Assembly (NCBI GenBank): GCA_019119335.1 | Contig: DWXF01000030.1 | Coordinates: forward strand, 16,148 to 80,147 | DNA from: Candidatus Flavonifractor merdavium | GTDB lineage: Bacteria; Bacillota; Clostridia; Oscillospirales; Oscillospiraceae | Direction of reading: 5' to 3' | DNA: 64,000 bases | Shown: positions 32,737 through 44,009 of the stretch, one piece after another | Layout of the letters: every line of letters starts with the position of its first letter | Position numbering within the stretch: position 1 is the stretch's first letter | Program-made: the position numbers and the translations under genes | The notes under the pieces: generated by a model | The model's database searches: none | What the model was told of the DNA's origin: nothing | Seen by the model: only the letters and a program-made list of their open reading frames with translations

Positions 32737-33060
32737 ATGAAACTGGTCCTTGCTATTATCAATCATGACGACGCCAACACCGTCACCCAGGCCCTCACCA
32801 AGAGCGGCTTCTCCTCCACCAAGCTGGCCACCACCGGCGGCTTTCTGATGGCGGGGAATGTGACCATCCTCATCGGTGTGGACGAGGAGAAGGTGCAGAC
32901 CGTCATTGACATTATCAAGGAGCACTCCCACTCCCGCAAGCAGATGATCCCCACCACCACCGAGATGAGCTACGGGTACTACCCCTCCATGCCGGTGGAG
33001 GTTGTGGTGGGTGGCGCCACCATCTTCGTGGTGGACATCGAGCGGTTTGAGCGGGTATAA
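32737..33060 (+). CDS. darA: Cyclic di-AMP receptor, PII-like (DarA/PstA/YaaQ)
   Basis: A 107-residue PII-like protein. 'KLVLAIINHDDANTVTQALT' begins the fold (core 'LAIINHDDANTV'), 'SSTKLATTGGFLMAGNVTIL' is the family nucleotide-binding loop, and 'EVVVGGATIFVVDIERFE' is the last strand. DarA trimers bind c-di-AMP; the downstream target is unknown. GCAGGAGGG lies before the ATG. It is followed 6 bp later by holB. Confidence 0.9.
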   Translation: MKLVLAIINHDDANTVTQALTKSGFSSTKLATTGGFLMAGNVTILIGVDEEKVQTVIDIIKEHSHSRKQMIPTTTEMSYGYYPSMPVEVVVGGATIFVVDIERFERV

Positions 33061-33066
33061 GGCTCT

Positions 33067-34062
33067 ATGAATCTGACCCCACTGGCGGGCAACGGCCCGC
33101 TGAAACGGCAGCTGGAGGGAGAGACCGCCCGCCGCGGTCTCTCCCACGCCTATCTGCTCTGCGGCCCGGCGGGGTCCGGCAAGCGGACCCTGGCAGGCCT
33201 GCTGTCGGCCGCGCTGGTGTGCAGCGCCGGCGGAGAGGGCATCCCCTGCGGCCGGTGCTCCGGCTGCAAAAAGGCCCTGGCGGGGATCCATCCCGACATC
33301 AGCCCGGTGGGCGAGGACGGGAAGGACATCACGGTGGCCCAGGTGCGGGCCCTGCGCAGCGACGCCTACATCAAACCCAACGAGGCCGCCCGGAAGGTGT
33401 ACGTGCTCCACCGGGCCCAGAGCATGAACCAGAGCGCCCAGAACGCCATGCTCAAGCTGCTGGAGGAGGGCCCCCCCTACGCCGCCTTCCTGCTGCTGGC
33501 GGACAACCCCGCCGCTCTGCTGCCCACCGTCCGCTCCCGGTGCGAGACCCTCACCCTCACCCCGGTGACCCCCCAGGAGGCCCTCTCCTGGCTGACCGCC
33601 CGCTATCCCCAGCGCTCCCGGAAGGAGCTGGAGGGGGCGGCGGAGCGGTGCGAGGGACTGCTGGGCCGGGCGGTGCAGGAGCTGGAGGGCGAGGACGGCG
33701 CCATGCGCCGGGAGGTCCAGGCCGCCGGGGAGCTGCTGAACCGGCTGTGTACCGGCTCAGAGCTGGCGCTGGCCGAGTTCTGCGTGGAGCTGGAGCGGGA
33801 CAAGTGGGACCGGGACGGACTGGACGGACTGCTGGAGGAGTTCATCCTGCTGCTGCGGGACGCCCTGGCCGAACGCTATGGGGTGTGCCGGGAGGGCGAC
33901 CCCTGGCGCAGAGCTTTGGCCCGGCAGGCCGCCGCCCTTCCCCCCCGGCGGCTGATGGCCGCCGTCCGGCTGGCGGAGGAGCTGCGGCAGGCCCTGACCT
34001 GCAACCTGGGAGCCGGGCATCTGGCGGGCTGGCTGGCGGCCGGCCTGGCGGAGCCGGTCTGA
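33067..34062 (+). CDS. holB: DNA polymerase III subunit delta prime
   Basis: A 331-residue clamp-loader subunit. Walker A is 'GPAGSGKRT' and a zinc module 'CGRCSGCKKA' lies at ~57-66 with an upstream Cys. 'MNQSAQNAMLKLLEEGPPYA' (core 'NAMLKLLEE') and the sensor 'VRSRCETL' are present. It helps load DnaN clamps at primed sites. It sits between darA and ricT as in Bacillus, but tmk and yaaR are absent from the cluster. Confidence 0.93.
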   Translation: MNLTPLAGNGPLKRQLEGETARRGLSHAYLLCGPAGSGKRTLAGLLSAALVCSAGGEGIPCGRCSGCKKALAGIHPDISPVGEDGKDITVAQVRALRSDAYIKPNEAARKVYVLHRAQSMNQSAQNAMLKLLEEGPPYAAFLLLADNPAALLPTVRSRCETLTLTPVTPQEALSWLTARYPQRSRKELEGAAERCEGLLGRAVQELEGEDGAMRREVQAAGELLNRLCTGSELALAEFCVELERDKWDRDGLDGLLEEFILLLRDALAERYGVCREGDPWRRALARQAAALPPRRLMAAVRLAEELRQALTCNLGAGHLAGWLAAGLAEPV

Positions 34063-34090
34063 TTATTTTACGCACATTGTGGAGGAGACC

Positions 34091-35341
34091 ATGACCGAGA
34101 TCATCGGCGTCCGCTTCAAAAGCGGCGGCAAACAATATTACTTTGACCCCAAGGGCCAGCAGGTAGAGCCGGGCCAGGGGGTGATCATCGAGACCTCCCG
34201 GGGCCTGGAGTACGGCGAGTGCGCCCAGGGCAACACCATGGTGGAGGACGAGGCGGTGGTGCAGCCTCTGCGCTCGCTGGTGCGCATTGCCACCCAGAAG
34301 GACCTGGACACCGTGGCCAAGAACCGGGAGAAGGAGAAAAAGGCCTTTACCATCTGCCAGGACAAGATCGCCGCCCACGGCCTGGACATGAAGCTGGTAG
34401 AGGTGGAGTACAACCTCGAGGGGAGCAAGATCCTCTTCTTCTTCACCAGCGAGGGCCGGGTGGACTTCCGGGCCCTGGTGAAGGACCTGGCGGGGGTGTT
34501 CCACGCCCGTATCGAGCTGCGGCAGATCGGCGTGCGGGACGAGGCCAAGATGCTGGGAGGTCTGGGCATCTGCGGCCGGCCCTTCTGCTGCGCCGGTTTT
34601 CTGGACGAGTTCCAGCCGGTGTCCATCAAGATGGCCAAGACCCAGAACCTCTCCCTCAACCCCACCAAGATTTCGGGCACCTGCGGGCGGCTGATGTGCT
34701 GCCTGAAATACGAGCAGGAGGCCTATGAGGACGCGGTGCGGCGGATGCCCAAGAACGAGTCCTTTGTGGAGACCCCCGAGGGGGTAGGCACCATTTCCCA
34801 GGTAAACCTGCTGAAGGAGACGGTGCAGGTGCGCCTGGAGGACCAGCCCGAGACCCCCAAGTGCTTCCACAACTGTGAGATCTGCGTGGTGCGCAACGGC
34901 AAGGGCAAGCGGCCGGAGGGCTATGTGGCCCCGCCGCCGGAGGAGCTGGCCAAACTGCGGAAGGTGACTCCGGTGGAGGAGCCCAGGAGCCTGGTGGGCA
35001 GCCTGGACGCGGCCCTCACCGGCCTGGGCATGGCCGAGCCCGCCGCTGAGGAGAGCGGCGGCGAGACTGGCTCCGGCAGACGCCGCCGCAGCCGCTCCCG
35101 CCGGGGGAGCGGAAAGCCGTCCGGGGAGGCCCCGGCGGAGCAGCAGCAGCCCAAGCAGCCCGCCCCGCCCAAGCAGCGGCCCCCCAAGGGCGACAAGCAG
35201 CCCAAGCCCGCGCCCGAGCAGCAGGCCGCCGCTCCCCAGCAGGGGGAGCAGGGCGGCGGACCCGCCGGGGAGAAAAAGCGCCCCCGCCGTCGGTACCACC
35301 GCAAGCCCAAGGGGGACAAGCCCCAGAATCCCGAAGCCTGA
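34091..35341 (+). CDS. ricT: RicT/YaaT (PSP1 domain) iron-sulfur RNA-maturation factor
   Basis: A 416-residue PSP1-domain protein. The conserved cysteines are in 'CGRPFCCAGFL' and 'CGRLMCCLKYEQ', which in the Bacillus Ric complex help bind [4Fe-4S] clusters and support RNase Y-dependent mRNA processing. Residues ~300-416 form a Pro/Gln/Lys/Arg-rich low-complexity tail unlike the short Bacillus version. The ATG at 34091 with GGAGG is used. A terminator follows immediately. Confidence 0.92.
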   Translation: MTEIIGVRFKSGGKQYYFDPKGQQVEPGQGVIIETSRGLEYGECAQGNTMVEDEAVVQPLRSLVRIATQKDLDTVAKNREKEKKAFTICQDKIAAHGLDMKLVEVEYNLEGSKILFFFTSEGRVDFRALVKDLAGVFHARIELRQIGVRDEAKMLGGLGICGRPFCCAGFLDEFQPVSIKMAKTQNLSLNPTKISGTCGRLMCCLKYEQEAYEDAVRRMPKNESFVETPEGVGTISQVNLLKETVQVRLEDQPETPKCFHNCEICVVRNGKGKRPEGYVAPPPEELAKLRKVTPVEEPRSLVGSLDAALTGLGMAEPAAEESGGETGSGRRRRSRSRRGSGKPSGEAPAEQQQPKQPAPPKQRPPKGDKQPKPAPEQQAAAPQQGEQGGGPAGEKKRPRRRYHRKPKGDKPQNPEA

Positions 35342-35373
35342 AAAACGGGCGGCCTGACGGCCGCCCGTTTTTT
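35342..35373. terminator. ricT terminator
   Basis: AAACGGGCGGCC / GGCCGCCCGTTT with TTT. It also flanks the convergent membrane-protein gene. Confidence 0.85.
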
Positions 35374-36670
35374 AGTCCGTCATCTCCGCATAGGGGTAGA
35401 TGCGCTGCATGACGGCGTCGTTATAGTGCTGGTCCATGTAGACCTCCCAGGCCTGCTGGGCCGGCTTTCCGGCGGAGCGGTCGCTGTATCGGGCCAGAGC
35501 CATGGCGCTCACCCCCATGTTCACCGCCATGAAGATCAGCAGCGCCCACACCGCTATCTTGCCCGGCCTGGGCGGGATCCTGGCCATCCACCGGGCCAGC
35601 ACGGGATAGAGGCCCTTGAACCAGGCCACGGCGGCAAAGCCCCAGAAAAAGCAGTACAGCAGGTTGATCCGGCCCCCCAGGTTAAAGGGGATGGAGCTGT
35701 AATCCCAGAACACGGTGCCGAACACCAGCTCGGTAAACACGCTGCACAGATACTCGTACAGGCCCCCCAGCAGGGTGCCCGCCACAAAGAAGAAGCTGCC
35801 GGAGCGGTCCCGGTAGCGGTAGAGCAGCAGGGTGGCCGCCGCCAGCGCCAGGCCCCACACAATGCTGAAGGGTCCCCACACCACGCTGCTCCGGCTCATC
35901 CACCAGCCCAGCCGCACCCGGCAGAAAATGGTCTCCGCCAGGTCGCCGCACACGCCGCCGATGAGAAAGAGGAGCATGATGCTGTAAAAGCTGCTGCCCC
36001 GGGTGAAGGGATTGACCTTTTCGGCCTCCTCCCGCCGGGCAAACCGGGCTTTGGGGTAAGTACGCTGGATGCGGCCCTCGGTGCGGCGGAGGATCCACTC
36101 CCCCATGCGGATGGACAGGGCGGCCAGCCGGCTGTTGACCGCCTCCATCTGGGGCAGCGTCTCCCGGACCCCCGCCAGGGTGAGGATGGTGCCCAGCCCG
36201 TCCACCGCCAGCACGCCCACCAGCACCCACAGCAGGATATGGCCCGCCAGCGGGGGCAGCAGCCGGTACAGGGAGACCAGCAGGGGGCTGACCCACTGCA
36301 CGGCAGCCAGGCCCAGCAGGCCCCACACCGCCGAGGCCCCGGCGCAGATGTAGCCGTCCAGGTTAAACCGGCAGGCGCTGTAATCCCACCAGCGGGTGCG
36401 GGTGGCCCGCTCCAGCAGGTGGCCCGCCGCCCACTCCACCACAGTGGCTCCCACAGCGCAGCCCAGGAAGAGGAAAAAGTACCTGCCCCGCAGCTCCCAC
36501 AGGCCCCAGGTAAGCACGGCCCCCGTCAGACCGTAGGAGAGGCACAGGGGCCCGAAGAGCACGCTGCGGTCCACATACCGCCTCTGCCGCAGGGCGGCGT
36601 AGGCGGTCTCCAGCACCCAGCCCAGCAGTCCGTAGCAGAAAAACAGCCAAAGCATCGGATACAACGCCAA
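35372..36670 (-). CDS. Polytopic membrane protein with two CmpB-type (putative ABC-transporter type IV) domains
   Basis: A 432-residue protein with about ten hydrophobic helices. The hallmark 'WDYS...FNL.G.I' occurs twice: 'WWDYSACRFNLDGYICAGAS' near residue 95 and 'FWDYSSIPFNLGGRINLLYC' near residue 325. It therefore looks like a tandem duplication or fusion of the usual ~200-residue CmpB-type domain. A charged central linker separates the halves. The start is TTG at 36670 with AGGAAG upstream; ATG 36655 is an alternative. Function unknown. Confidence 0.75.
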   Translation of the reverse strand: MALYPMLWLFFCYGLLGWVLETAYAALRQRRYVDRSVLFGPLCLSYGLTGAVLTWGLWELRGRYFFLFLGCAVGATVVEWAAGHLLERATRTRWWDYSACRFNLDGYICAGASAVWGLLGLAAVQWVSPLLVSLYRLLPPLAGHILLWVLVGVLAVDGLGTILTLAGVRETLPQMEAVNSRLAALSIRMGEWILRRTEGRIQRTYPKARFARREEAEKVNPFTRGSSFYSIMLLFLIGGVCGDLAETIFCRVRLGWWMSRSSVVWGPFSIVWGLALAAATLLLYRYRDRSGSFFFVAGTLLGGLYEYLCSVFTELVFGTVFWDYSSIPFNLGGRINLLYCFFWGFAAVAWFKGLYPVLARWMARIPPRPGKIAVWALLIFMAVNMGVSAMALARYSDRSAGKPAQQAWEVYMDQHYNDAVMQRIYPYAEMTD

Positions 36671-36704
36671 AATCTATCTTCCTTTCTGTATGAAAAGATA
36701 TGGA

Positions 36705-36733
36705 TTGTATCTTACCGCATTTTCCCGTAAAAT
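36705..36733 (+). promoter_or_regulatory. Promoter of the sugar acetyltransferase gene
   Basis: TTGTAT, 17-bp spacer, TAAAAT. Confidence 0.65.
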
Positions 36734-36780
36734 ACAATGAGAATCTGAAACGCCCCTCAGAGGGAAAGGAGTCTTTCAGC

Positions 36781-37335
36781 ATGACAGAATGGGAAAAGAT
36801 GATCTCCGGTCAACTCTACAATGCCGAGGTTCCCCAGCTCCAGGCCATGCGCCGCCGGGCGGCGGAGCTGTGCCACCGACTGGAGCTGCTCTCCCCTGAC
36901 CAGGCCGAGCAGCGGCAGGCCATCCTGCGGGAGCTGCTGGGGAGCGCAAAGGGGTCCTTCACCATCAACCCCGGCTTCCGCTGCGACTACGGCCGCAACA
37001 TCACCATCGGGGAGCGGTTTTACGCCAACTACAACTGCGTGATTCTGGACTGCGCCCCGGTGACCTTTGGGGACGACGTATTCATCGCCCCCAACTGCGG
37101 CTTCTACGCCGCCGGACACCCCCTGGACGCCCCCACCCGCAACAGCGGCCTGGAATTTGCCAGGCCCATCACCGTGGGGGACAACGTGTGGATCGGGGGC
37201 AACGTGGCGGTGATGCCGGGGGTAACCATCGGCAGCGGCGCGGTGATCGGCGCGGGCAGCGTGGTCACCCGCGATATCCCCGCCGGCATGGTGGCGGTGG
37301 GCAACCCCTGCCGTCCCCTTCATCCCGTTCCATAA
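36781..37335 (+). CDS. Maltose/galactoside O-acetyltransferase family protein
   Basis: A 184-residue left-handed beta-helix acetyltransferase of the Maa/LacA/NodL group. 'EWEKMISGQLYNAEVPQL' is the N-terminal Maa domain. Hexapeptide repeats follow ('ITIGERFYANYNCVILD', 'ITVGDNVWIGGNVAVMPG', 'IGSGAVIGAGSVV'), with the catalytic His in 'AAGHPLD'. It uses acetyl-CoA to acetylate sugars; the true acceptor is unknown. AAAGGAG precedes the ATG, and a terminator at 37335-37367 follows. Confidence 0.9.
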   Translation: MTEWEKMISGQLYNAEVPQLQAMRRRAAELCHRLELLSPDQAEQRQAILRELLGSAKGSFTINPGFRCDYGRNITIGERFYANYNCVILDCAPVTFGDDVFIAPNCGFYAAGHPLDAPTRNSGLEFARPITVGDNVWIGGNVAVMPGVTIGSGAVIGAGSVVTRDIPAGMVAVGNPCRPLHPVP

Positions 37336-37367
37336 CAAAACGCCCAGCCGAAAGGCTGGGCGTTTGT
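37335..37367. terminator. Terminator between the acetyltransferase and the flavodoxin
   Basis: AACGCCCAGCC, GAAA loop, GGCTGGGCGTT. Confidence 0.8.
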
Positions 37368-37376
37368 CATATGCTG

Positions 37377-37883
37377 CTATACGCTCAGGGCCTCCCGGGC
37401 AAAGGCGGCCGCCTGGTCCAGGTCGGCCTGGTCGGGGTGGGTGAGGGCCAGGTCAAAGGCCCGGAGCATGGACACCAGCTTGCCGTCGCCGGGCTTCTCC
37501 TTCAGCTGGGCCTCGTACCGGTCCCGGACGGCCTGGGGCATCTTGCCGGTGCAGAAAAAGGTGCTCACCACCTGGTTGCCCTTGGGCACCTCCCCCTTGA
37601 ACCGCTCGGCCAGGGAGGTGAAATACATCTCCGAAATACCAAAGCCGGCGGTGCCAAACAGGGCCACCCGCTTGCCGTGGAGACTCTGCAAAAATTCCTT
37701 CATCTCCGCCGCGCAGCTGCCCTTGTCGGTCCAGGAGCCGGCAAACACCAGCTCCGCCCTGTCCACGTTCTGGGGAGGCGGTCCGAAGGCCACGATCTCA
37801 TGGCCCTGGCAGGCCTCTTGAATGGCCTGGGCCACCTGGGCGGTATTGCCGGTGGCGCTGGAAAACACAATGGCGATTCTCAT
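37377..37883 (-). CDS. Flavodoxin-family protein
   Basis: A 168-residue flavodoxin-fold protein. 'VFSSATGNTAQVAQAI' is the FMN-phosphate loop (SxTGNT type) and 'LFGTAGFGISEMYF' lies at a flavin-contact position. It carries electrons through FMN; the partner is unknown. Last gene of the gyrA-rnhA-flavodoxin transcript, 10 bp after rnhA. AAGGAGAAAGAT precedes the ATG. Confidence 0.85.
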   Translation of the reverse strand: MRIAIVFSSATGNTAQVAQAIQEACQGHEIVAFGPPPQNVDRAELVFAGSWTDKGSCAAEMKEFLQSLHGKRVALFGTAGFGISEMYFTSLAERFKGEVPKGNQVVSTFFCTGKMPQAVRDRYEAQLKEKPGDGKLVSMLRAFDLALTHPDQADLDQAAAFAREALSV

Positions 37884-37893
37884 ATCTTTCTCC

Positions 37894-38331
37894 TTACTTG
37901 TACTTCCGGCTCTCCGCCACCGCCAGCTCGTCGCAGCGGTTGTTGTACGGGTTGTCCGCGTGGCCCTTAACCCAGTGGAGGCGTACCGTGTGGTAGTCGC
38001 ACAGCGTCAGCAGCCTGTCCCACAAATCGGGATTGAGGGCGGGCTTTTTGTCCCCCTTCACCCAGCCCCGGGCCTTCCAGCCCCGGGCCCAGCCCTTCTC
38101 CAGGGCGTCGATGACGTACTTGGAGTCGGAGTACAGCTCCACGATGCAGGGCTCCTTCAGGGCCTCCAGGGCGGTGATCACGCCGGTGAGCTCCATGCGG
38201 TTGTTGGTGGTGTGTCCCTCTCCCCCGGAGAGCTCCTTTTTATGCTCCCCGTACTGGAGGATGGCCCCCCACCCTCCGGGGCCGGGGTTGCCGGAGCAGG
38301 CTCCGTCGGTATAGATGGTAACTGTTTTCAT
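37894..38331 (-). CDS. rnhA: Ribonuclease HI
   Basis: A 145-residue RNase HI that removes RNA from RNA-DNA hybrids. The catalytic D-E-D-D residues are visible in '[12 protein letters not shown]' (Asp), '[10 protein letters not shown]' (Glu), 'LYSDSKYVI' (Asp) and '[14 protein letters not shown]' (His and Asp). Length matches the E. coli enzyme. Its ATG overlaps the gyrA stop (ATGA), so it is translationally coupled to gyrase, a sensible pairing for R-loop control. Confidence 0.95.
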   Translation of the reverse strand: MKTVTIYTDGACSGNPGPGGWGAILQYGEHKKELSGGEGHTTNNRMELTGVITALEALKEPCIVELYSDSKYVIDALEKGWARGWKARGWVKGDKKPALNPDLWDRLLTLCDYHTVRLHWVKGHADNPYNNRCDELAVAESRKYK

Positions 38332-40832
38332 GCTTCTCCTTCCGGCTGGAGGTCGGTGTTCTCCTCCTCGTTCTCCCGGTCGGTGAGGGCCATGGAAATC
38401 ACCTGGTCCCCCTCCTCCTTGAAGCGCATGACAATGACGCCCTGGGTGGAGCGGCCGGCCACGCGGATGTTATCCACATGGGTGCGGATAATGGTACCGC
38501 TCTGGGTGACCAGCAGCAGGTCCTCGTTGCCGTCCACCACCTTGATGCCCACCACCTTGCCGGTCTTTTCGGTGACCATATAGTTGCGGATACCCAGGCC
38601 GCCCCGGTTGGTGATGCGGTAGTCCTCCACCGGGGTGCGCTTGCCGTAGCCGTTTTCGGTGATGGAGAGGACGCAGCGGCCGGCGGTGGCCCGGGCGGCC
38701 CCCACCACGTAGTCCCCCTCCCGCAGGCGGATGCCCCGGACGCCCACGGCGGTACGGCCCATGGGCCGCACGTCGTTTTCGTCAAAGCACACGGCCTGAC
38801 CGTCATGGGTGGCGATGAGGATGTTCTTGGTGCCGTCGGTCTCCCGGACGGTGATCAGCTCGTCCCCCTCCTCCAGGGTGAGCACCCGCAGGCCGTTGTT
38901 GCGCAGGTTCTTGAGGGCGGCCACCGACAGCCGCTTCACCGTGCCGCTGCGGGTGATCATCACCAGGAACCGGTCCTCGCTCTCCACGTCCCGGGTGTGG
39001 ATCATGGCGGACACCTTCTCCCCCTGCTCCACCTGGAGGATGTTGATGAGGTTGGTGCCCCGGGCGGTGCGGCCCGACTCGGCAATCTGGTAGCCCTTTT
39101 TGCGGAACACCCTGCCCCGGTCGGTGAAGAAGAGAATATAGTCGTGGGTGGAGGCGGTAAACACGGTGTTCACCGAGTCCTCCTCCTTGGTGGACATGCC
39201 CTTGCGGCCCTGGCCGCCCTTGCCCTGGGCGGCGTACTCGCTGACGGCGGTGCGCTTGATGTAGCCGCCGTCGGTGAGGGTAAAGACGCACTCCTCCTCC
39301 TCGATGAGGTCCTCGATGTCGATTTCGTCCTCCACGTCCTGGATCTCGGTGACCCGCTCGTCGGCGTACTTGTCCCGGATGGCGGTGAGCTCGTCCTTGA
39401 GCACGCCCCGGATCTTCTCCTCACTGGCCAGCAGCTCATTAAAGTAGGCGATGCGCGCCTCCAGCTCCTTGTACTCGGCCTCCAGCTTCTCCTTTTCCAG
39501 ACCCTGGAGCCGCTTGAGCTGCATGTCCAGAATGGCCTGGGCCTGGATCTCGTCCAGCCCGAACCGGCTCATCAGATTTTCTCTGGCGTTGTCGTAGCTC
39601 TCCCGGATGGTGCGGATGACCTCGTCAATGTGGTCCTGGGCAATGAGCAGGCCCTCCAGCAGATGGGCCCGCTCCTGGGCCTTCTTCAGGTCATAGCGGG
39701 TGCGCCGGACGATGATCTCCTCCTGGAAGGCGATGTACTCGTCCAGAATGTGCCGCAGGGAGAGAATTTTCGGCTGGGACTGGTCGTCCACCAGGGCCAG
39801 CATGTTGATGGCGAAGGTGGTCTGGAGCTGGGTCTGGGCGAACAGGCGGTTGAGCACCACCTGGGGGTTGGCGTCCCGCTTGAGCTCAATGACCACCCGC
39901 ATGCCGTTGCGGTCGGACTCGTCCCGGATGTCGGAGATGCCCTCCAGCCGCTTGTCCTCCACCTGGTCGGCCATGCTCTTGATGAGCATGCGCTTGTTCA
40001 CCTGGTAGGGAATTTCGGTGACGATGATCCGGGTACGGTTCTGGCCGAACTCCTCAAACTCCGTGCGGGCCCGGACGCACACCCGGCCCCGGCCGGTGGC
40101 GTAAGCCGCCCGGATGCCGGAGCGGCCCATGATGATCCCCTTGGTGGGGAAATCCGGGCCCTTCACGTGCTCCATCAGGTCGCTGAGGGTGGCGTTGGGG
40201 TCGTCCAGCACGCAGATGGCGGCGTCGATGACCTCCCCCAGGTTGTGGGGGGGAATGTTGGTGGCCATACCCACAGCGATGCCCGCCGAGCCGTTGACCA
40301 GCAGGTTGGGGAACCGGCTGGGGAGCACCCGGGGCTCCTTCCGGCTCTCGTCAAAGTTGGGGTCCCAGTCCACCGTGTCCTTCTCGATGTCCCGCAGCAT
40401 CTCGTCGGAGATTTTGGACATGCGGGCCTCGGTGTAACGGTAGGCGGCCGGGGGATCGCCGTCGATGGAGCCGAAGTTGCCGTGGCCGTCCACCAGGGGG
40501 TAGCGCATGGAGAAGTCCTGGGCCAGGCGCACCAGGGCGTCGTACACCGACGCGTCGCCGTGGGGGTGGTAGCGGCCCAGCACGTCGCCCACGCAGGTGG
40601 CCGACTTCTTGAAGGGCTTGTCCGCCGTCAGGTTGTCCTCATACATGGCGTAGAGAATGCGCCGGTGGACCGGCTTCAGGCCGTCCCGCACGTCGGGCAG
40701 GGCACGGCCCTTGATGACGCTCATGGCGTACTCGATATAGGACTGCTCCATCTCCTTTACCAGGGGCGAGGTGACGATGGTCTGGTCCGGATACCGGATC
40801 TCCTCCGGGTCATATTGTGGCTTTTTGCTCAT
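38328..40832 (-). CDS. gyrA: DNA gyrase subunit A
   Basis: An 834-residue GyrA. The catalytic Tyr is in '[11 protein letters not shown]'. The quinolone-determining region reads '[14 protein letters not shown]', with Ala-Ser at the positions equivalent to E. coli Ser83-Ala84. The C-terminal beta-pinwheel includes a GyrA-box-like '[10 protein letters not shown]'. The ATG at 40832 gives the natural '[12 protein letters not shown]' start, with AGAGG upstream. It is separated from gyrB by a lipoprotein gene. Confidence 0.96.
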   Translation of the reverse strand: MSKKPQYDPEEIRYPDQTIVTSPLVKEMEQSYIEYAMSVIKGRALPDVRDGLKPVHRRILYAMYEDNLTADKPFKKSATCVGDVLGRYHPHGDASVYDALVRLAQDFSMRYPLVDGHGNFGSIDGDPPAAYRYTEARMSKISDEMLRDIEKDTVDWDPNFDESRKEPRVLPSRFPNLLVNGSAGIAVGMATNIPPHNLGEVIDAAICVLDDPNATLSDLMEHVKGPDFPTKGIIMGRSGIRAAYATGRGRVCVRARTEFEEFGQNRTRIIVTEIPYQVNKRMLIKSMADQVEDKRLEGISDIRDESDRNGMRVVIELKRDANPQVVLNRLFAQTQLQTTFAINMLALVDDQSQPKILSLRHILDEYIAFQEEIIVRRTRYDLKKAQERAHLLEGLLIAQDHIDEVIRTIRESYDNARENLMSRFGLDEIQAQAILDMQLKRLQGLEKEKLEAEYKELEARIAYFNELLASEEKIRGVLKDELTAIRDKYADERVTEIQDVEDEIDIEDLIEEEECVFTLTDGGYIKRTAVSEYAAQGKGGQGRKGMSTKEEDSVNTVFTASTHDYILFFTDRGRVFRKKGYQIAESGRTARGTNLINILQVEQGEKVSAMIHTRDVESEDRFLVMITRSGTVKRLSVAALKNLRNNGLRVLTLEEGDELITVRETDGTKNILIATHDGQAVCFDENDVRPMGRTAVGVRGIRLREGDYVVGAARATAGRCVLSITENGYGKRTPVEDYRITNRGGLGIRNYMVTEKTGKVVGIKVVDGNEDLLLVTQSGTIIRTHVDNIRVAGRSTQGVIVMRFKEEGDQVISMALTDRENEEENTDLQPEGEA

Positions 40833-40900
40833 GCTGTTGCCTCTCAATCTTTATGGTAAGGTCAAAGAGCGGCCCTCTGTCAGGCTCGCCCCGCCTCCTC

Positions 40901-41701
40901 CTACTGCTCCAGCATCCGCTGGATGTTCTCCTCTGTCAGAAACAGATACTCCGGCTGGATTTCCTGACTGTCTCTCACATAGACATAGCGCCACGCCTCG
41001 TAAACGGAGGCGTCCAGGGGTGACGAGTCGTCATTGATATAGTAGACGAAGCCGGTGTCGCTGGTGTCGGTTTCCTCCGGGTAGCCTTCCGGCAATGCCT
41101 CCCTGCCCCAGGCGCGTACCGAGCCTACATAATCGTAGCCTTCCCCACCGGGATCATAGCAATAAAGGGAATAGGGCCAGAAATCCCGCCCCGCAGCGCT
41201 CTGGTTATGAGACCAGCCCACCTGGACCGCGCCGCTCTCATAAAACGTAAATCTGGGATACTCCTCCAGCTGGATGCTCATTCTCCCGCTCTCTTCGTCC
41301 CAGCGGCAGACAAAGCCCCGGTGTCCTGCCATCATGTCCGTGGTATAGACCACAATCAGCTCCTCTTCCCCGTCCCCGTTTACATCGCAGACGGCAAACT
41401 GATTTTGCTCCATATCGGGATACTCCCAGGCCCGGTTGCTGGTATCCGTTTCATCAGGCAAAACCCGCTCCCGGAGCATCCGCTCCAGGGCGGCGGCATA
41501 GGCCTGCCGGGCTCCGGCATAGACTTCAGCGGGTGCTTCGGTATTCAACACTGCGGACGTCAGGCCGGGATCGGAGGAGGTGACCGATACGGATTCCGGG
41601 GAAGAAGCAAGGGTACGCTCCGCCTCGCCCTCCGCATTGCAGGCGGTGAGAGCCACAACTGTTGTCAAACCGAGAACAGCCAGTGAAACGTATCGCTTCA
41701 T
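40901..41701 (-). CDS. Lipoprotein inserted between gyrB and gyrA
   Basis: A 266-residue predicted lipoprotein. The signal peptide 'RYVSLAVLGLTTVVALTAC' ends in the lipobox LTAC with the lipidated Cys21. An EF-hand/FG-GAP-like acidic loop 'DVNGDGEEELIVVYT' is near residue 107 and could bind calcium. No enzyme family recognised. AAGGAAGCGACATG supplies the RBS. It sits 13 bp after gyrB on the same strand and must be co-transcribed with it unless there is a hidden terminator, which I do not see. Confidence 0.82.
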   Translation of the reverse strand: MKRYVSLAVLGLTTVVALTACNAEGEAERTLASSPESVSVTSSDPGLTSAVLNTEAPAEVYAGARQAYAAALERMLRERVLPDETDTSNRAWEYPDMEQNQFAVCDVNGDGEEELIVVYTTDMMAGHRGFVCRWDEESGRMSIQLEEYPRFTFYESGAVQVGWSHNQSAAGRDFWPYSLYCYDPGGEGYDYVGSVRAWGREALPEGYPEETDTSDTGFVYYINDDSSPLDASVYEAWRYVYVRDSQEIQPEYLFLTEENIQRMLEQ

Positions 41702-41714
41702 GTCGCTTCCTTTC

Positions 41715-43739
<2,025 letters not shown>

Positions 43740-44006
43740 CTATGATTCAAAACTGTTGCTCTCCGCCCGCCGCAGCAGGGTGGCGGCGGACAGCTGGGAC
43801 AGGTACACCGTGCCGCTCCCTTTTTCCGGGGCGCACAGCACAAAGGACCGGGGCAGATCGTCGGACACGTTGACCACCCGCCCCTCCTTCTCCGCCCGCT
43901 CCAGAAAGGCCCGGGTCAGGTGGGAGGAGCTGGCGTTGTCCAGGTCGAATACCCCCACCACGTCCCGGAAGGGGACCACCACGCTCTGGCCCAGATGCAG
44001 ATACAT
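43740..44006 (-). CDS. remB: RemB/YaaB-type DUF370 regulator
   Basis: An 88-residue protein of the RemB (YaaB) family. 'MYLHLGQSVVVPFRDVVGVF' is the conserved N terminus and 'VVNVSDDLPRSFVLC' the middle. In Bacillus yaaB lies between recF and gyrB, as here. RemB relates to RemA-type regulation of matrix genes and osmoprotection; its role here is inferred. It starts 3 bp after the upstream membrane protein gene. Confidence 0.87.
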   Translation of the reverse strand: MYLHLGQSVVVPFRDVVGVFDLDNASSSHLTRAFLERAEKEGRVVNVSDDLPRSFVLCAPEKGSGTVYLSQLSAATLLRRAESNSFES

Positions 44007-44009
44007 CCC

